From Reyranella sp. (GTDB lineage: Bacteria > Pseudomonadota > Alphaproteobacteria > Reyranellales > Reyranellaceae), in the NCBI GenBank assembly GCA_019750135.1, contig JAIEOV010000022.1, positions 310,001 through 374,000 on the forward strand: 64,000 nt of DNA. The letters are read 5' to 3'. The notes under the pieces are model-generated. The model was not told where the DNA came from and did not search any database. It saw only the letters and a program-made list of their open reading frames with translations. Position numbers and translations under genes: made by a program. Of this stretch, positions 16,997 to 24,550 are shown piece by piece (position 1 is the stretch's first letter; every line of letters begins with the position of its first letter).

Positions 16997-17827
16997 ATGG
17001 CCTATGCGCTGGTCGCGCTCGGATTTGTCCTCGCCCTCAATGCCGCGGGCGCGGTGAACTTCGCGCATGGCGATCTCGTCGTGCTGGGCGGGGCCATCGC
17101 CGCGTTCGTCGGTCTGTCGACTGGGCTACCCGCCGTGCTGTTGTTGCCGCTGGTTGCCGTGTCGATTGGCGTCGTCGGCGTCCTCGCTGCCCGCATCGCC
17201 ATCCTGCCATTGGCGACGCGACCGCCCGAGGCCACCTTCGTCGCCACCATCGCGCTCGCCGCCGTCATCGAACAGAGCCTGACCATCGCCATGGCCGGCG
17301 CACCGCGCACGGCGCCGGCATTGCTGGGCGGCGGCTCGTTCACCATCGCGGGCTTCGTGCTCGGCCGTCAGCCGCTCGCCATCGTCGTGCTGGGCGCCGT
17401 GCTGGTCGCTGCCGTATGGTTCCTGCTCGAGCGCACCCAGACGGGCCGGCGGATGCGCGCCGTCGCCGCCGACCGCTATATGGCGCGCGCCGTCGGCATT
17501 CCCGTCGGCCGCTACGTCGTGCTGTCCCTGGCACTGTCCGGCGCACTCGCGGGCATTGCGGGCTTGCTGCTGGGGCACCAGTTCCTGGTCACGCCGACGC
17601 AAGGCGCCGGCCACATGCTGAAGGCCTATATCGCCGTGGCCCTGGGCGGCTGGGGCAGCGTGCCCGGCGCGCTCGTGGGGGCGCTGGGCATCGGCCTCTT
17701 CGAGACGTTCGTCGCCGCCGGGTTTGGCGACGTCTGGGCATCCGCTGCTCTTTATATGGCGGTGCTCGCGGTGCTGGCCCTGCGCCCGCAGGGCCTGTTC
17801 GGCGAGCCCGTCGGCCGGCGCGCCTGA
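16997..17827 (+). CDS. livH: Branched-chain amino acid ABC permease LivH
   Basis: 276 residues from the ATG at 16997. Homologues begin about 14 residues earlier, and the in-frame upstream codons LITVQLLLNALALG extend the first helix well. The only candidate for that start is the CTG at 16955, overlapping the regA stop (CTGA), or an ATC codon. The protein has about eight helices with the signature GAVNFAHGDLVVLGG and, near the C terminus, KAYIAVALGGWGSVPGALVG. It is one of two pore subunits of the HAAT transporters for branched-chain amino acids, urea or other amides. Confidence 0.88.
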   Translation: MAYALVALGFVLALNAAGAVNFAHGDLVVLGGAIAAFVGLSTGLPAVLLLPLVAVSIGVVGVLAARIAILPLATRPPEATFVATIALAAVIEQSLTIAMAGAPRTAPALLGGGSFTIAGFVLGRQPLAIVVLGAVLVAAVWFLLERTQTGRRMRAVAADRYMARAVGIPVGRYVVLSLALSGALAGIAGLLLGHQFLVTPTQGAGHMLKAYIAVALGGWGSVPGALVGALGIGLFETFVAAGFGDVWASAALYMAVLAVLALRPQGLFGEPVGRRA

Positions 17828-17829
17828 TA

Positions 17830-19359
17830 ATGCGTCTCGCGCCGTTCTGGCTGGTCCTCCTGGTGCTGCCGCCGCTGGTGGCGCTCGCAGCCCTGCCGCC
17901 CTTCGGCCAGCGCATGGTGATCCTGGCCGGTATCTACGGGCTGATGGGCCTGGGCTACCAGCTCGTGTTCGGCCAGCTCGGCGCGCTCAACCTGGCGCAG
18001 GGCGCCCTGTTCGGCCTGGGGGCCTACGCGGCGGCGCTGACGGCGCCCGTCATCGGCCCGTTCGCTTTGCCCGTGGCGATCCTGGCTGCGGCGATCCCGG
18101 CGGCGCTGGTGGCGGCGCCCCTGCTGCGCCTTCACTCGCACTACTTCGCGCTCGCCACCCTGGCGCTCGCCTCGCTGGTCAACCTTGTGGCGGTGCATGC
18201 CGAGGGCCTGACCGGGGGCGCCAACGGACTCGCGGGTTTCGCGATGGCCTTGCCGCGCGGGCCTGTCCTGCTGGCGACGGTGTGGACCTGCCTGATCGCG
18301 GGCGTGCTGCTCTATGCCTGGCTCTTCGAAGGCGCGCTGGGCAAGAAGGCGCAGCTGTTGCGCGAGGCGCCGCTGCTCGCCGCGACGCTCGGCATCGATG
18401 GCGCAGCCTGGCGTTTCGCGGCGTTCGTCGTGGGCGGCGCGCTGGCCGGACTGGCCGGCGCCTGCTCGGCCGCGCTGAGCGGCGTCGTCTCGCCGGAAGC
18501 CACCGGCTTTTCGATCATGGTGCTGTGTCTGACCCTGGTGGTGCTGGGCGGCGCGCGCCATCCGATGGGCGCGGTCGTCGGCGCAGCCCTCGCCGTCGGC
18601 CTGCCCGAGCTTTTGCGCGACCTGCAGGGCGCGTGGCTGCTGGCCTATGCCGTCGCCACGCTCGCGGTCGTGCTGTGGGCGCCCGAGGGCCTCGCGGGAC
18701 TTTTGGACCGATTGCGTGGCGCGCGGCGTCCGCGGCCCGTGCCGCCAGCTTTGCCGGACTCAGTGCCGCCCGTACCCGGTGCGCAGCGCCTCACGATCGA
18801 CGGTGTTTCGAAACGCTTCGGCGGCGTGCAGGCGCTGGCCGACGTGTCGCTGCTGGTCGATCGCGGCGAGATCGTCGGCCTGATCGGGCCCAACGGCTCG
18901 GGCAAGACCACGCTGCTCAATGTCATCAGCGGTCTCGACCGTGCCGACTCGGGCGCCATCACCCTCGACGACCGACGCATCGAACACCTGCCGGCGCATG
19001 CGGTCGCCCGCGCTGGCATCGGCCGCAGCTTCCAATCACTGGCGCTCGCTGGCGACACGAAGGCGGCCGATCTCGCGCGGGCCGTGGCGACGGGCGCGGC
19101 TTTCCTGCTGCTCGACGAGCCGGCCGCCGGCATTGGCGACGCAGAGCGCCGAACGCTGGAAACCTTTCTCGCAAAGCTGCGCACGTCCGGCCGCGGCGTG
19201 CTGATCGTTGACCACGACATCGAGCTCCTGTCGCGCGCCTGCGATCGCCTGGTCTGCCTCGATCGCGGTCGCGTTATTGCGAGCGGCCGGCCTTCGGAAG
19301 TACGCGCCGATCCACGGGTGCGCGCGAGTTTCCTCGGCCTGGACGGGCTTGCAGCATGA
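17830..19359 (+). CDS. livM/livG: Fused LivM permease-LivG ATPase with a shortened ATPase domain
   Basis: 509 residues. Residues 1-about 300 are a LivM permease (QLGALNLAQGALFGLGAYAA, SHYFALATLALASL, VLGGARHPMGAVVG). After a Pro-rich linker, residues about 317-509 are a LivG-type ATPase with Walker A GPNGSGKTT, Q-loop RSFQSLAL, Walker B FLLLDEP and H-loop IVDHDIELL. Between the Q-loop and Walker B only about 20 residues remain (AGDTKAADLARAVATGAA), where about 80-100 are expected. The helical subdomain and the LSGGQ signature are therefore absent. The start ATG lies 2 bases after livH. Permease-ATPase fusions are known, but the missing signature is odd. Confidence 0.82.
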   Translation: MRLAPFWLVLLVLPPLVALAALPPFGQRMVILAGIYGLMGLGYQLVFGQLGALNLAQGALFGLGAYAAALTAPVIGPFALPVAILAAAIPAALVAAPLLRLHSHYFALATLALASLVNLVAVHAEGLTGGANGLAGFAMALPRGPVLLATVWTCLIAGVLLYAWLFEGALGKKAQLLREAPLLAATLGIDGAAWRFAAFVVGGALAGLAGACSAALSGVVSPEATGFSIMVLCLTLVVLGGARHPMGAVVGAALAVGLPELLRDLQGAWLLAYAVATLAVVLWAPEGLAGLLDRLRGARRPRPVPPALPDSVPPVPGAQRLTIDGVSKRFGGVQALADVSLLVDRGEIVGLIGPNGSGKTTLLNVISGLDRADSGAITLDDRRIEHLPAHAVARAGIGRSFQSLALAGDTKAADLARAVATGAAFLLLDEPAAGIGDAERRTLETFLAKLRTSGRGVLIVDHDIELLSRACDRLVCLDRGRVIASGRPSEVRADPRVRASFLGLDGLAA

Positions 19360-20009
19360 GCGCCGTGCTCGGGATCGGCGATGTCTCGGTCGAGGCCGGC
19401 GAGATCGTGGCCCTGCTGGGCGGCAACGGCGCCGGCAAGACCACGCTGCTGGAAACAGTGCTCGGCTTTCATCCCGGCCGTGTCGTGCTGTTCGGCCGCG
19501 ACGTGAGCGCGCTCAGCGTCGAGCAACGCGTCCAGTCAGGCGTCGGCTACGTGCCGGAGGGACGGCGCGTCTTTGCCGGCCTCACGGTGCGGGAGAACCT
19601 CGAAGCGTCATCGTCGCTGCCGGCCGCGCAGCGCCGTCAGCGGGTCGAGGAGATGCTGGCGCTCTTCCCCATGCTCGGCGAACGTCCCGAAGCGCGAGCG
19701 TGGCTGCTATCGGGCGGCCAGCAACAGATGCTGGCCCTGGCGCGCGCCCTGATGGACCGGCCGCGCCTGCTGCTGCTCGACGAGCCGACGCTTGGCCTCG
19801 CCCCCGTGGTCGTGGCCGATCTTCTACGCCGGCTGGGCGCCATGATCGCCGACGGCACGGCGATCCTGCTGGCCGAGCAGCGGGCGGCCCTGGCGCTGGG
19901 TATCGCCGGGCGCGGAGTCGTGCTCAGCCGGGGCCAGATCGTGCGGCGCGGTCCGGCGGCCGAGCTTGCGGCCGATCCGGCGCTGGCCGATCTGATGGCC
20001 GGCGCTTGA
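19356..20009 (+). CDS. livF: ABC ATPase LivF
   Basis: 217 residues. The ATG overlaps the stop of the LivM-LivG fusion (ATGA). Walker A GGNGAGKTT, Q-loop YVPEGRRVFAGLTV, signature LLSGGQQQMLALARA, Walker B LLLLDEPTLGLAP and switch region ILLAEQ are complete, and VPEGR...F is typical of LivF. It is about 20 residues shorter than usual at the N terminus (MSAVLGIGDVSVEAGEIVAL): the first strand and the aromatic A-loop residue are missing. No periplasmic binding protein gene (livK) is in the window. Confidence 0.85.
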   Translation: MSAVLGIGDVSVEAGEIVALLGGNGAGKTTLLETVLGFHPGRVVLFGRDVSALSVEQRVQSGVGYVPEGRRVFAGLTVRENLEASSSLPAAQRRQRVEEMLALFPMLGERPEARAWLLSGGQQQMLALARALMDRPRLLLLDEPTLGLAPVVVADLLRRLGAMIADGTAILLAEQRAALALGIAGRGVVLSRGQIVRRGPAAELAADPALADLMAGA

Positions 20010-20117
20010 GGGCGCCTATTTTGCCGCCGCCGCGCCGTTGGAGTATCCTGGTGGCGCGGCTTTGGGGGCCGCCGGGACGTGGGCTTGAATTCATCGCCGG
20101 TATCGCCGCAGGACTCC

Positions 20118-21068
20118 GTGGGGAGAATGAAGGTCGTGACGACGGCTGTGCTGTCGGAGTCGCGGCAATTCGAGTTCTATCGCGAAGGCGTGCTGCGGCG
20201 CCTCCTGCCCACCGTCGCCGATCCCAAGGCACCCTTTCAGGCGGGCATGCGCCTCATCGTCGGGCAGGGCGCGGAGCTCGTCGAGCACAAGTCGGATCCG
20301 GTCGACGTCGAGCGGTCGGCCCAGCGCGTGCGCGGCGACGGATGCGATGACATCAGCATCGATCTGATGCGTCACTGCGAGACGATAACGACGATCTCGC
20401 AGAACGGGGATCGCGTCCTGCGGTCCGGCGACCTTTGCTTCATCGATTACGGCCAGCCGTTGTCCATGTTCCGCTCGCGCCATCGCGCGCTGGGCGTGAT
20501 CGTCTCGCGGGCGCGAGCGCGCGAGGTGCTGGGCGACGATCTTTCCTCGCTTGCCGGCACGCCGCTTCCCGCTCAGGGCCTCGCCGCGGTATTGCGTCGG
20601 CACCTGATCGCGACGTTCGACGAGGCCGGCAACATGTCGTCGCCCGGTCGGGCGGTGGCCACCGATGCCGCCGCCGACATGATGCTGGCCATCCTGCGAG
20701 AGCGCCTCGGGCAACGGGTCGACGAGGACGGCTTTCAGTCCGGCTACTACGAGGCCGCGCGCATCGTCATCGACCGGCATTGCGCCGATCCGGACCTCAC
20801 GCCCGACCGGATCGCCGTGATCGTCGGCTGCTCGCGCGCCTCGCTCTATCGCGCCTTCGCGCGGCACGGCGAAACGGTCGTGCAGGCGATCTGGGCCGCC
20901 CGTCTCGAGCGGGCTCTCCGCCTGCTTGCCGCCGGCGGCGAGGGCAAGCCCGCGATCAGCGAGGTCGCCTGGCGTTGCGGCTTCCGCCACCCTGCGACCC
21001 TCTCTCGGATGTTCCGTCGGCACTTCGGATTCACACCGCATGAGGCGCGCGATCGTCCGTTCGGCTGA
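20118..21068 (+). CDS. AraC-family transcriptional regulator
   Basis: 316 residues from the GTG at 20118 (AGGA 4 bases before it); GTG 20079 or ATG 20127 are alternatives. The N-terminal part resembles the AraC ligand/binding-like domain (IDYGQPLSMFRSRHRALGVI). The C-terminal two helix-turn-helix motifs are LTPDRIAVIVGCSRASLYRA and ISEVAWRCGFRHPATLSRMF, then RRHFGFTPHEAR. It is transcribed in the same direction as the secretion operon that starts 76 bases later and is the obvious candidate regulator for it; that link rests on position only. Confidence 0.85.
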   Translation: MGRMKVVTTAVLSESRQFEFYREGVLRRLLPTVADPKAPFQAGMRLIVGQGAELVEHKSDPVDVERSAQRVRGDGCDDISIDLMRHCETITTISQNGDRVLRSGDLCFIDYGQPLSMFRSRHRALGVIVSRARAREVLGDDLSSLAGTPLPAQGLAAVLRRHLIATFDEAGNMSSPGRAVATDAAADMMLAILRERLGQRVDEDGFQSGYYEAARIVIDRHCADPDLTPDRIAVIVGCSRASLYRAFARHGETVVQAIWAARLERALRLLAAGGEGKPAISEVAWRCGFRHPATLSRMFRRHFGFTPHEARDRPFG

Positions 21069-21144
21069 GACGCCGGGACAGGCGAGACGCGCGGTCAAGC
21101 GAGCGTTGTTTACCGGCCCCTCGCTGCATTGAATCATCGCCGGC

Positions 21145-22422
21145 ATGGGCGCCGGCGAAAGCGCGAAGGCCACGCGGCAGGGTTCGGAGCATATCGGTCG
21201 TTCGATATTCGCCCAGCCCGTCTGTGTCGTGAACTCGGTGGCGTGGCTCCAGATCGGCGCGACCGTCGCGGCGATTGTCGGTGCGCTCGTCTGGGCCGCC
21301 CTGCTCGAGGTGCCCGTCGTCGTGCAGGGCAAGGGACTGCTGCTCGGCCAGTTCGGCGTGGCCGAGATCACCATGCCGGCGCGCGGCACCATCACGCGGC
21401 TGCCGTTCAACGAGGGCGCCGACGTCAAGGCCGGCGACCTGGTAGCCTTGATCGCCCAGCCCGAGCTGCGCATGCAGCTCACCACCAAGCGCGCCATGCT
21501 GCGCGAGGCCGAGGAACGCCTCGCACGCCACAACGACCTCAATCGCCGCACCATCGCCGCCCAGCGTGAAGCCGATGCAGTGCGGACGCGCGAGGCCGAG
21601 ACCCGCATCACCCTGCTGGGCGGCGAATTCACCGTGCTGCAAGAGCGCGACAAGGCGCTGCGCGAGCTTGCCCAGAAGGGCATGGTCGCGCGCGACCAGC
21701 TGCTGGCCAACCAGGCCAAGATGCACGAGGTCGAGATGTCGATCGGCAGCGCCCGCGCGGAGATCGCTTCCGTGGCATCGCAGGCCGCGCTGCAGCAGCT
21801 CCAGCAGGAGCGTGAGCTCACGACCATCACCGACCAGATCTCCCAGCTCAGCACCGAGGTCACCGAGCTGCGCAAGCTGCTCACCGCGCAGATCGAGGTG
21901 CACAGCCCCTATGCCGGCCGCATCGTCGAGATGAAGGCGCTGGCCGGCAGCTATATCGAGGCCGGGGCGCCGCTGATGACCGTGTTGCGCGACGACGACG
22001 GCGACCCGACCACTGGCGTGTTGCGCGCGGTCGCCTATGTCGGCCCGGCCGACGGCAAGAAGGTGAAGGTCGGCGACAAGGTCCTGGTGGCGCCGACGTC
22101 GGTCGAGCGCAGCGAGTTCGGCATGATCCGCGGCACCGTGACGGCCGTTGCCGAAACCGCGGCCACCACGGCCGGCATGATGAACGTGCTGAAGAACGAC
22201 CAGATGGTGAAGACGCTGTCGGCCGGCGGCGCCCCTTTCATGGTCCTGATCACGCTCGAACCGAGCAGCGCCAACAAGAGCGGCTATGCCTGGTCGTCGT
22301 CGAGCGGGCCCAATGCGCTCCTGACGGCGGGTACGGTCGCCGATTCCGAGATCGTCGTGCAGCAGCGCCGTCTCCTCGGCGTCGTGATCCCGCCGTTGGC
22401 GCGCCTGTTGCGGGCGGAATAG
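21145..22422 (+). CDS. HlyD-type membrane fusion protein of an NHLM-like exporter
   Basis: 425 residues. A single N-terminal transmembrane helix (LQIGATVAAIVGALVWAALL), then a lipoyl-like half (MPARGTITRLPFNEGADVKA), a long coiled coil at about residues 110-250 with abundant heptads (REAEERLARHN...LQQLQQERELTTITDQISQL), and the second lipoyl/barrel half (VHSPYAGRIVEMKALAGSYI). This layout matches the NHLM bacteriocin-system secretion protein family. It would link the inner-membrane ABC units to an outer-membrane channel, which is not encoded nearby. The next gene starts 4 bases after the stop. Confidence 0.87.
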   Translation: MGAGESAKATRQGSEHIGRSIFAQPVCVVNSVAWLQIGATVAAIVGALVWAALLEVPVVVQGKGLLLGQFGVAEITMPARGTITRLPFNEGADVKAGDLVALIAQPELRMQLTTKRAMLREAEERLARHNDLNRRTIAAQREADAVRTREAETRITLLGGEFTVLQERDKALRELAQKGMVARDQLLANQAKMHEVEMSIGSARAEIASVASQAALQQLQQERELTTITDQISQLSTEVTELRKLLTAQIEVHSPYAGRIVEMKALAGSYIEAGAPLMTVLRDDDGDPTTGVLRAVAYVGPADGKKVKVGDKVLVAPTSVERSEFGMIRGTVTAVAETAATTAGMMNVLKNDQMVKTLSAGGAPFMVLITLEPSSANKSGYAWSSSSGPNALLTAGTVADSEIVVQQRRLLGVVIPPLARLLRAE

Positions 22423-22426
22423 CCGG

Positions 22427-24550
22427 ATGAGCCGCGCCACGCCTTTGGTCGCCCAGCTCGGCGCCGCCGAATGCGGCGCCGCCTGCCTGGCAAGCGTGCT
22501 CGGCTATTTCGGCCGTTGGGTGGCGATCGAGGAGATGCGCGCGGCGTGCGGCGTGTCGCGCAACGGCAGCCGGGCCGGCGCCCTGGTGCGCGCCGCCCGC
22601 GCCAACGGCCTTGAGGCCGAAGGCTATCGCGTGCCGGCCGCCGAGCTTGCGGCACTGCCGACCCCCTTCATCGTCCATTGGGAAGACAACCATTTCGTGG
22701 TGGTCGACACGGTCGGACCGGGCGGCGTCAGCGTCAACGATCCAGCGCTGGGCCGCCGGCGCCTGACGCCGGCGGAGTTCGAGCGCGGCTACAGCGGCAC
22801 CGTCCTCACCTTCGCGCCCGGGCCGGACTTCCGCCCGTTCGGCGCGCGGCCGAACCTGGCGCGTGCCCTGATGCGACGCCTGTCGGGCTCGCGCGCCGAG
22901 CTCGCCTTCCTCGCGGTGCTCGGTCTGGTCCTGCTGGCGCCGGCCCTGATCGTGCCGACCTTCAGCCGCATCTTCGTCGACGCCTATCTCGTGCAGCGCT
23001 ACGAGTCGTGGCTGCAGCCGCTGGTGATCGGCATGATCGTCGTCGGTCTGGTTCAGGGCCTGCTGTCGTGGATGCAGCAGCGCCTGCTGCTGCGGTTGGA
23101 AACCAAGCTCGCGGTCGAGACGAGCGGCGCGATGCTTCACCGCCTGCTGCGCCTGCCGTTGAGCTTCTTCGCGCAACGCAGCGCCGCGGAAGTCGCCGCG
23201 CGTCTGCCCGGTGCCGATACGCTCGCCTCGCTCATCGCCGGCCAGCTCGGCACGACCCTGCTTGCCCTGCCGTCGCTCGTCTTCTTCGCGATCGTGATGG
23301 TCGCTTATGACGCGCGGCTCGGCGGCCTGGCGCTGGCGATCGGCATCGCCAATCTCGCGCTCCTTCACCTGACCCATCGCCGGACCGCCGAACGCAATGT
23401 TGGCCTCACCATCGAGCGTATGCGCGTGTCCGGCGCCGGCACCCAGGGGCTGTCGGCCATCGATGAGGTCCGTGCCAACGGCGCGGAGGGCCTGCTGATC
23501 GACCGCATCCTCGGCCTGCACGCGCGCGAGCAGGCCGTGTTCGGATCGCTCGAACGCGAGCGTGCGCTCCTGCAGGCGGCGCAGCAGGTGATGATGGCCG
23601 TGGCGACGGCGGCGGTGCTTTGCCTCGGCGCCCTGCAGGTGATCGGCGGCCAGATCAGCGTCGGCGTGCTCGTGGCGGTGCAGGCGCTGCTGATGGGGTT
23701 CTTCGCACCGCTCGGCCAGCTCGCTCTCGGCAGCCACCAGGTCCAAGGCGCGCAAGGCGCGCTGGCGCAGATCGACGACGTCCTGACGCATCCGCCGGCA
23801 CCGGCCTATGCGCGCGGCGGCGACACGGTGGCGGGCATCGGCGCGCTCGGCGCCGTGCACCTGACCTTCAGCTTCAGCCTCGCCGATCCGCCGGCTGTTG
23901 CGGACGTATCGCTGGCCGTGGAGCCCGGCCGCACGCTCGCGATCGTCGGCGCCTCGGGCAGCGGCAAGAGCACGCTGGCGATGCTGCTCGCGGGCCTGGA
24001 GGAGCCGCAGCAGGGCGCGGTGCGCCTGGACGGCACGCCGCTCACCGAGCTGGCGCCGGCCAGCCTGCGTCGCGCGATCGCCTTGGTCGGGCAGGAGACC
24101 TACCTGTTCGAGGGCACGGTGCGCGACAACATCGCGATGTGGGACCCGACCTGCACCGAGGAACGCATCGCCGCGGCGGCGCGCATCGCCGGCATCGAGA
24201 GCTTCATCCTGAGCCGCCCCGGCGCCTACGATTCGCGCATCGCCGAAGGCGGCGCCAACTTGAGCGGCGGCCAGCGGGCTCAGCTCGAGATCGCGCGCGC
24301 CATCGCCGCCGATCCAGCGGTCCTGATCCTCGATGAAGCGACCAGTGCGCTGGACGAGATCGCCGAGGCTGCGCTGGTCGCACGCCTGCGCGAGCTCGGC
24401 GGCACGCGCATCGTGGTGGCGCATCGTGTCAGCACCGTTCGCGACGCCGACGAGATCGTGGTGCTGGACCAGGGACGCATCGTCGAGCGCGGCCGCCATC
24501 AGGCGCTGCTCGATCTCGGCGGCCTGTACAAGCATCTCGCGGACGACTGA
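22427..24550 (+). CDS. Peptidase C39-containing ABC exporter (PCAT, NHLM type)
   Basis: 707 residues in three parts. Residues 1-about 130 are a C39 cysteine peptidase with oxyanion Gln10, catalytic Cys16 (AAECGAACLASVLGYFG), His89 (WEDNHFVVV) and Asp105 (VNDPALGR). A six-helix membrane domain follows at about 150-440. The ATPase has Walker A GASGSGKST at about 508-516, signature NLSGGQRAQLEIARA and Walker B VLILDEATSALDE. Such proteins cut cargo after a double-Gly leader and pump it out. All catalytic residues are present, so it should be active. Its stop overlaps the next start by one base. Confidence 0.93.
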   Translation: MSRATPLVAQLGAAECGAACLASVLGYFGRWVAIEEMRAACGVSRNGSRAGALVRAARANGLEAEGYRVPAAELAALPTPFIVHWEDNHFVVVDTVGPGGVSVNDPALGRRRLTPAEFERGYSGTVLTFAPGPDFRPFGARPNLARALMRRLSGSRAELAFLAVLGLVLLAPALIVPTFSRIFVDAYLVQRYESWLQPLVIGMIVVGLVQGLLSWMQQRLLLRLETKLAVETSGAMLHRLLRLPLSFFAQRSAAEVAARLPGADTLASLIAGQLGTTLLALPSLVFFAIVMVAYDARLGGLALAIGIANLALLHLTHRRTAERNVGLTIERMRVSGAGTQGLSAIDEVRANGAEGLLIDRILGLHAREQAVFGSLERERALLQAAQQVMMAVATAAVLCLGALQVIGGQISVGVLVAVQALLMGFFAPLGQLALGSHQVQGAQGALAQIDDVLTHPPAPAYARGGDTVAGIGALGAVHLTFSFSLADPPAVADVSLAVEPGRTLAIVGASGSGKSTLAMLLAGLEEPQQGAVRLDGTPLTELAPASLRRAIALVGQETYLFEGTVRDNIAMWDPTCTEERIAAAARIAGIESFILSRPGAYDSRIAEGGANLSGGQRAQLEIARAIAADPAVLILDEATSALDEIAEAALVARLRELGGTRIVVAHRVSTVRDADEIVVLDQGRIVERGRHQALLDLGGLYKHLADD

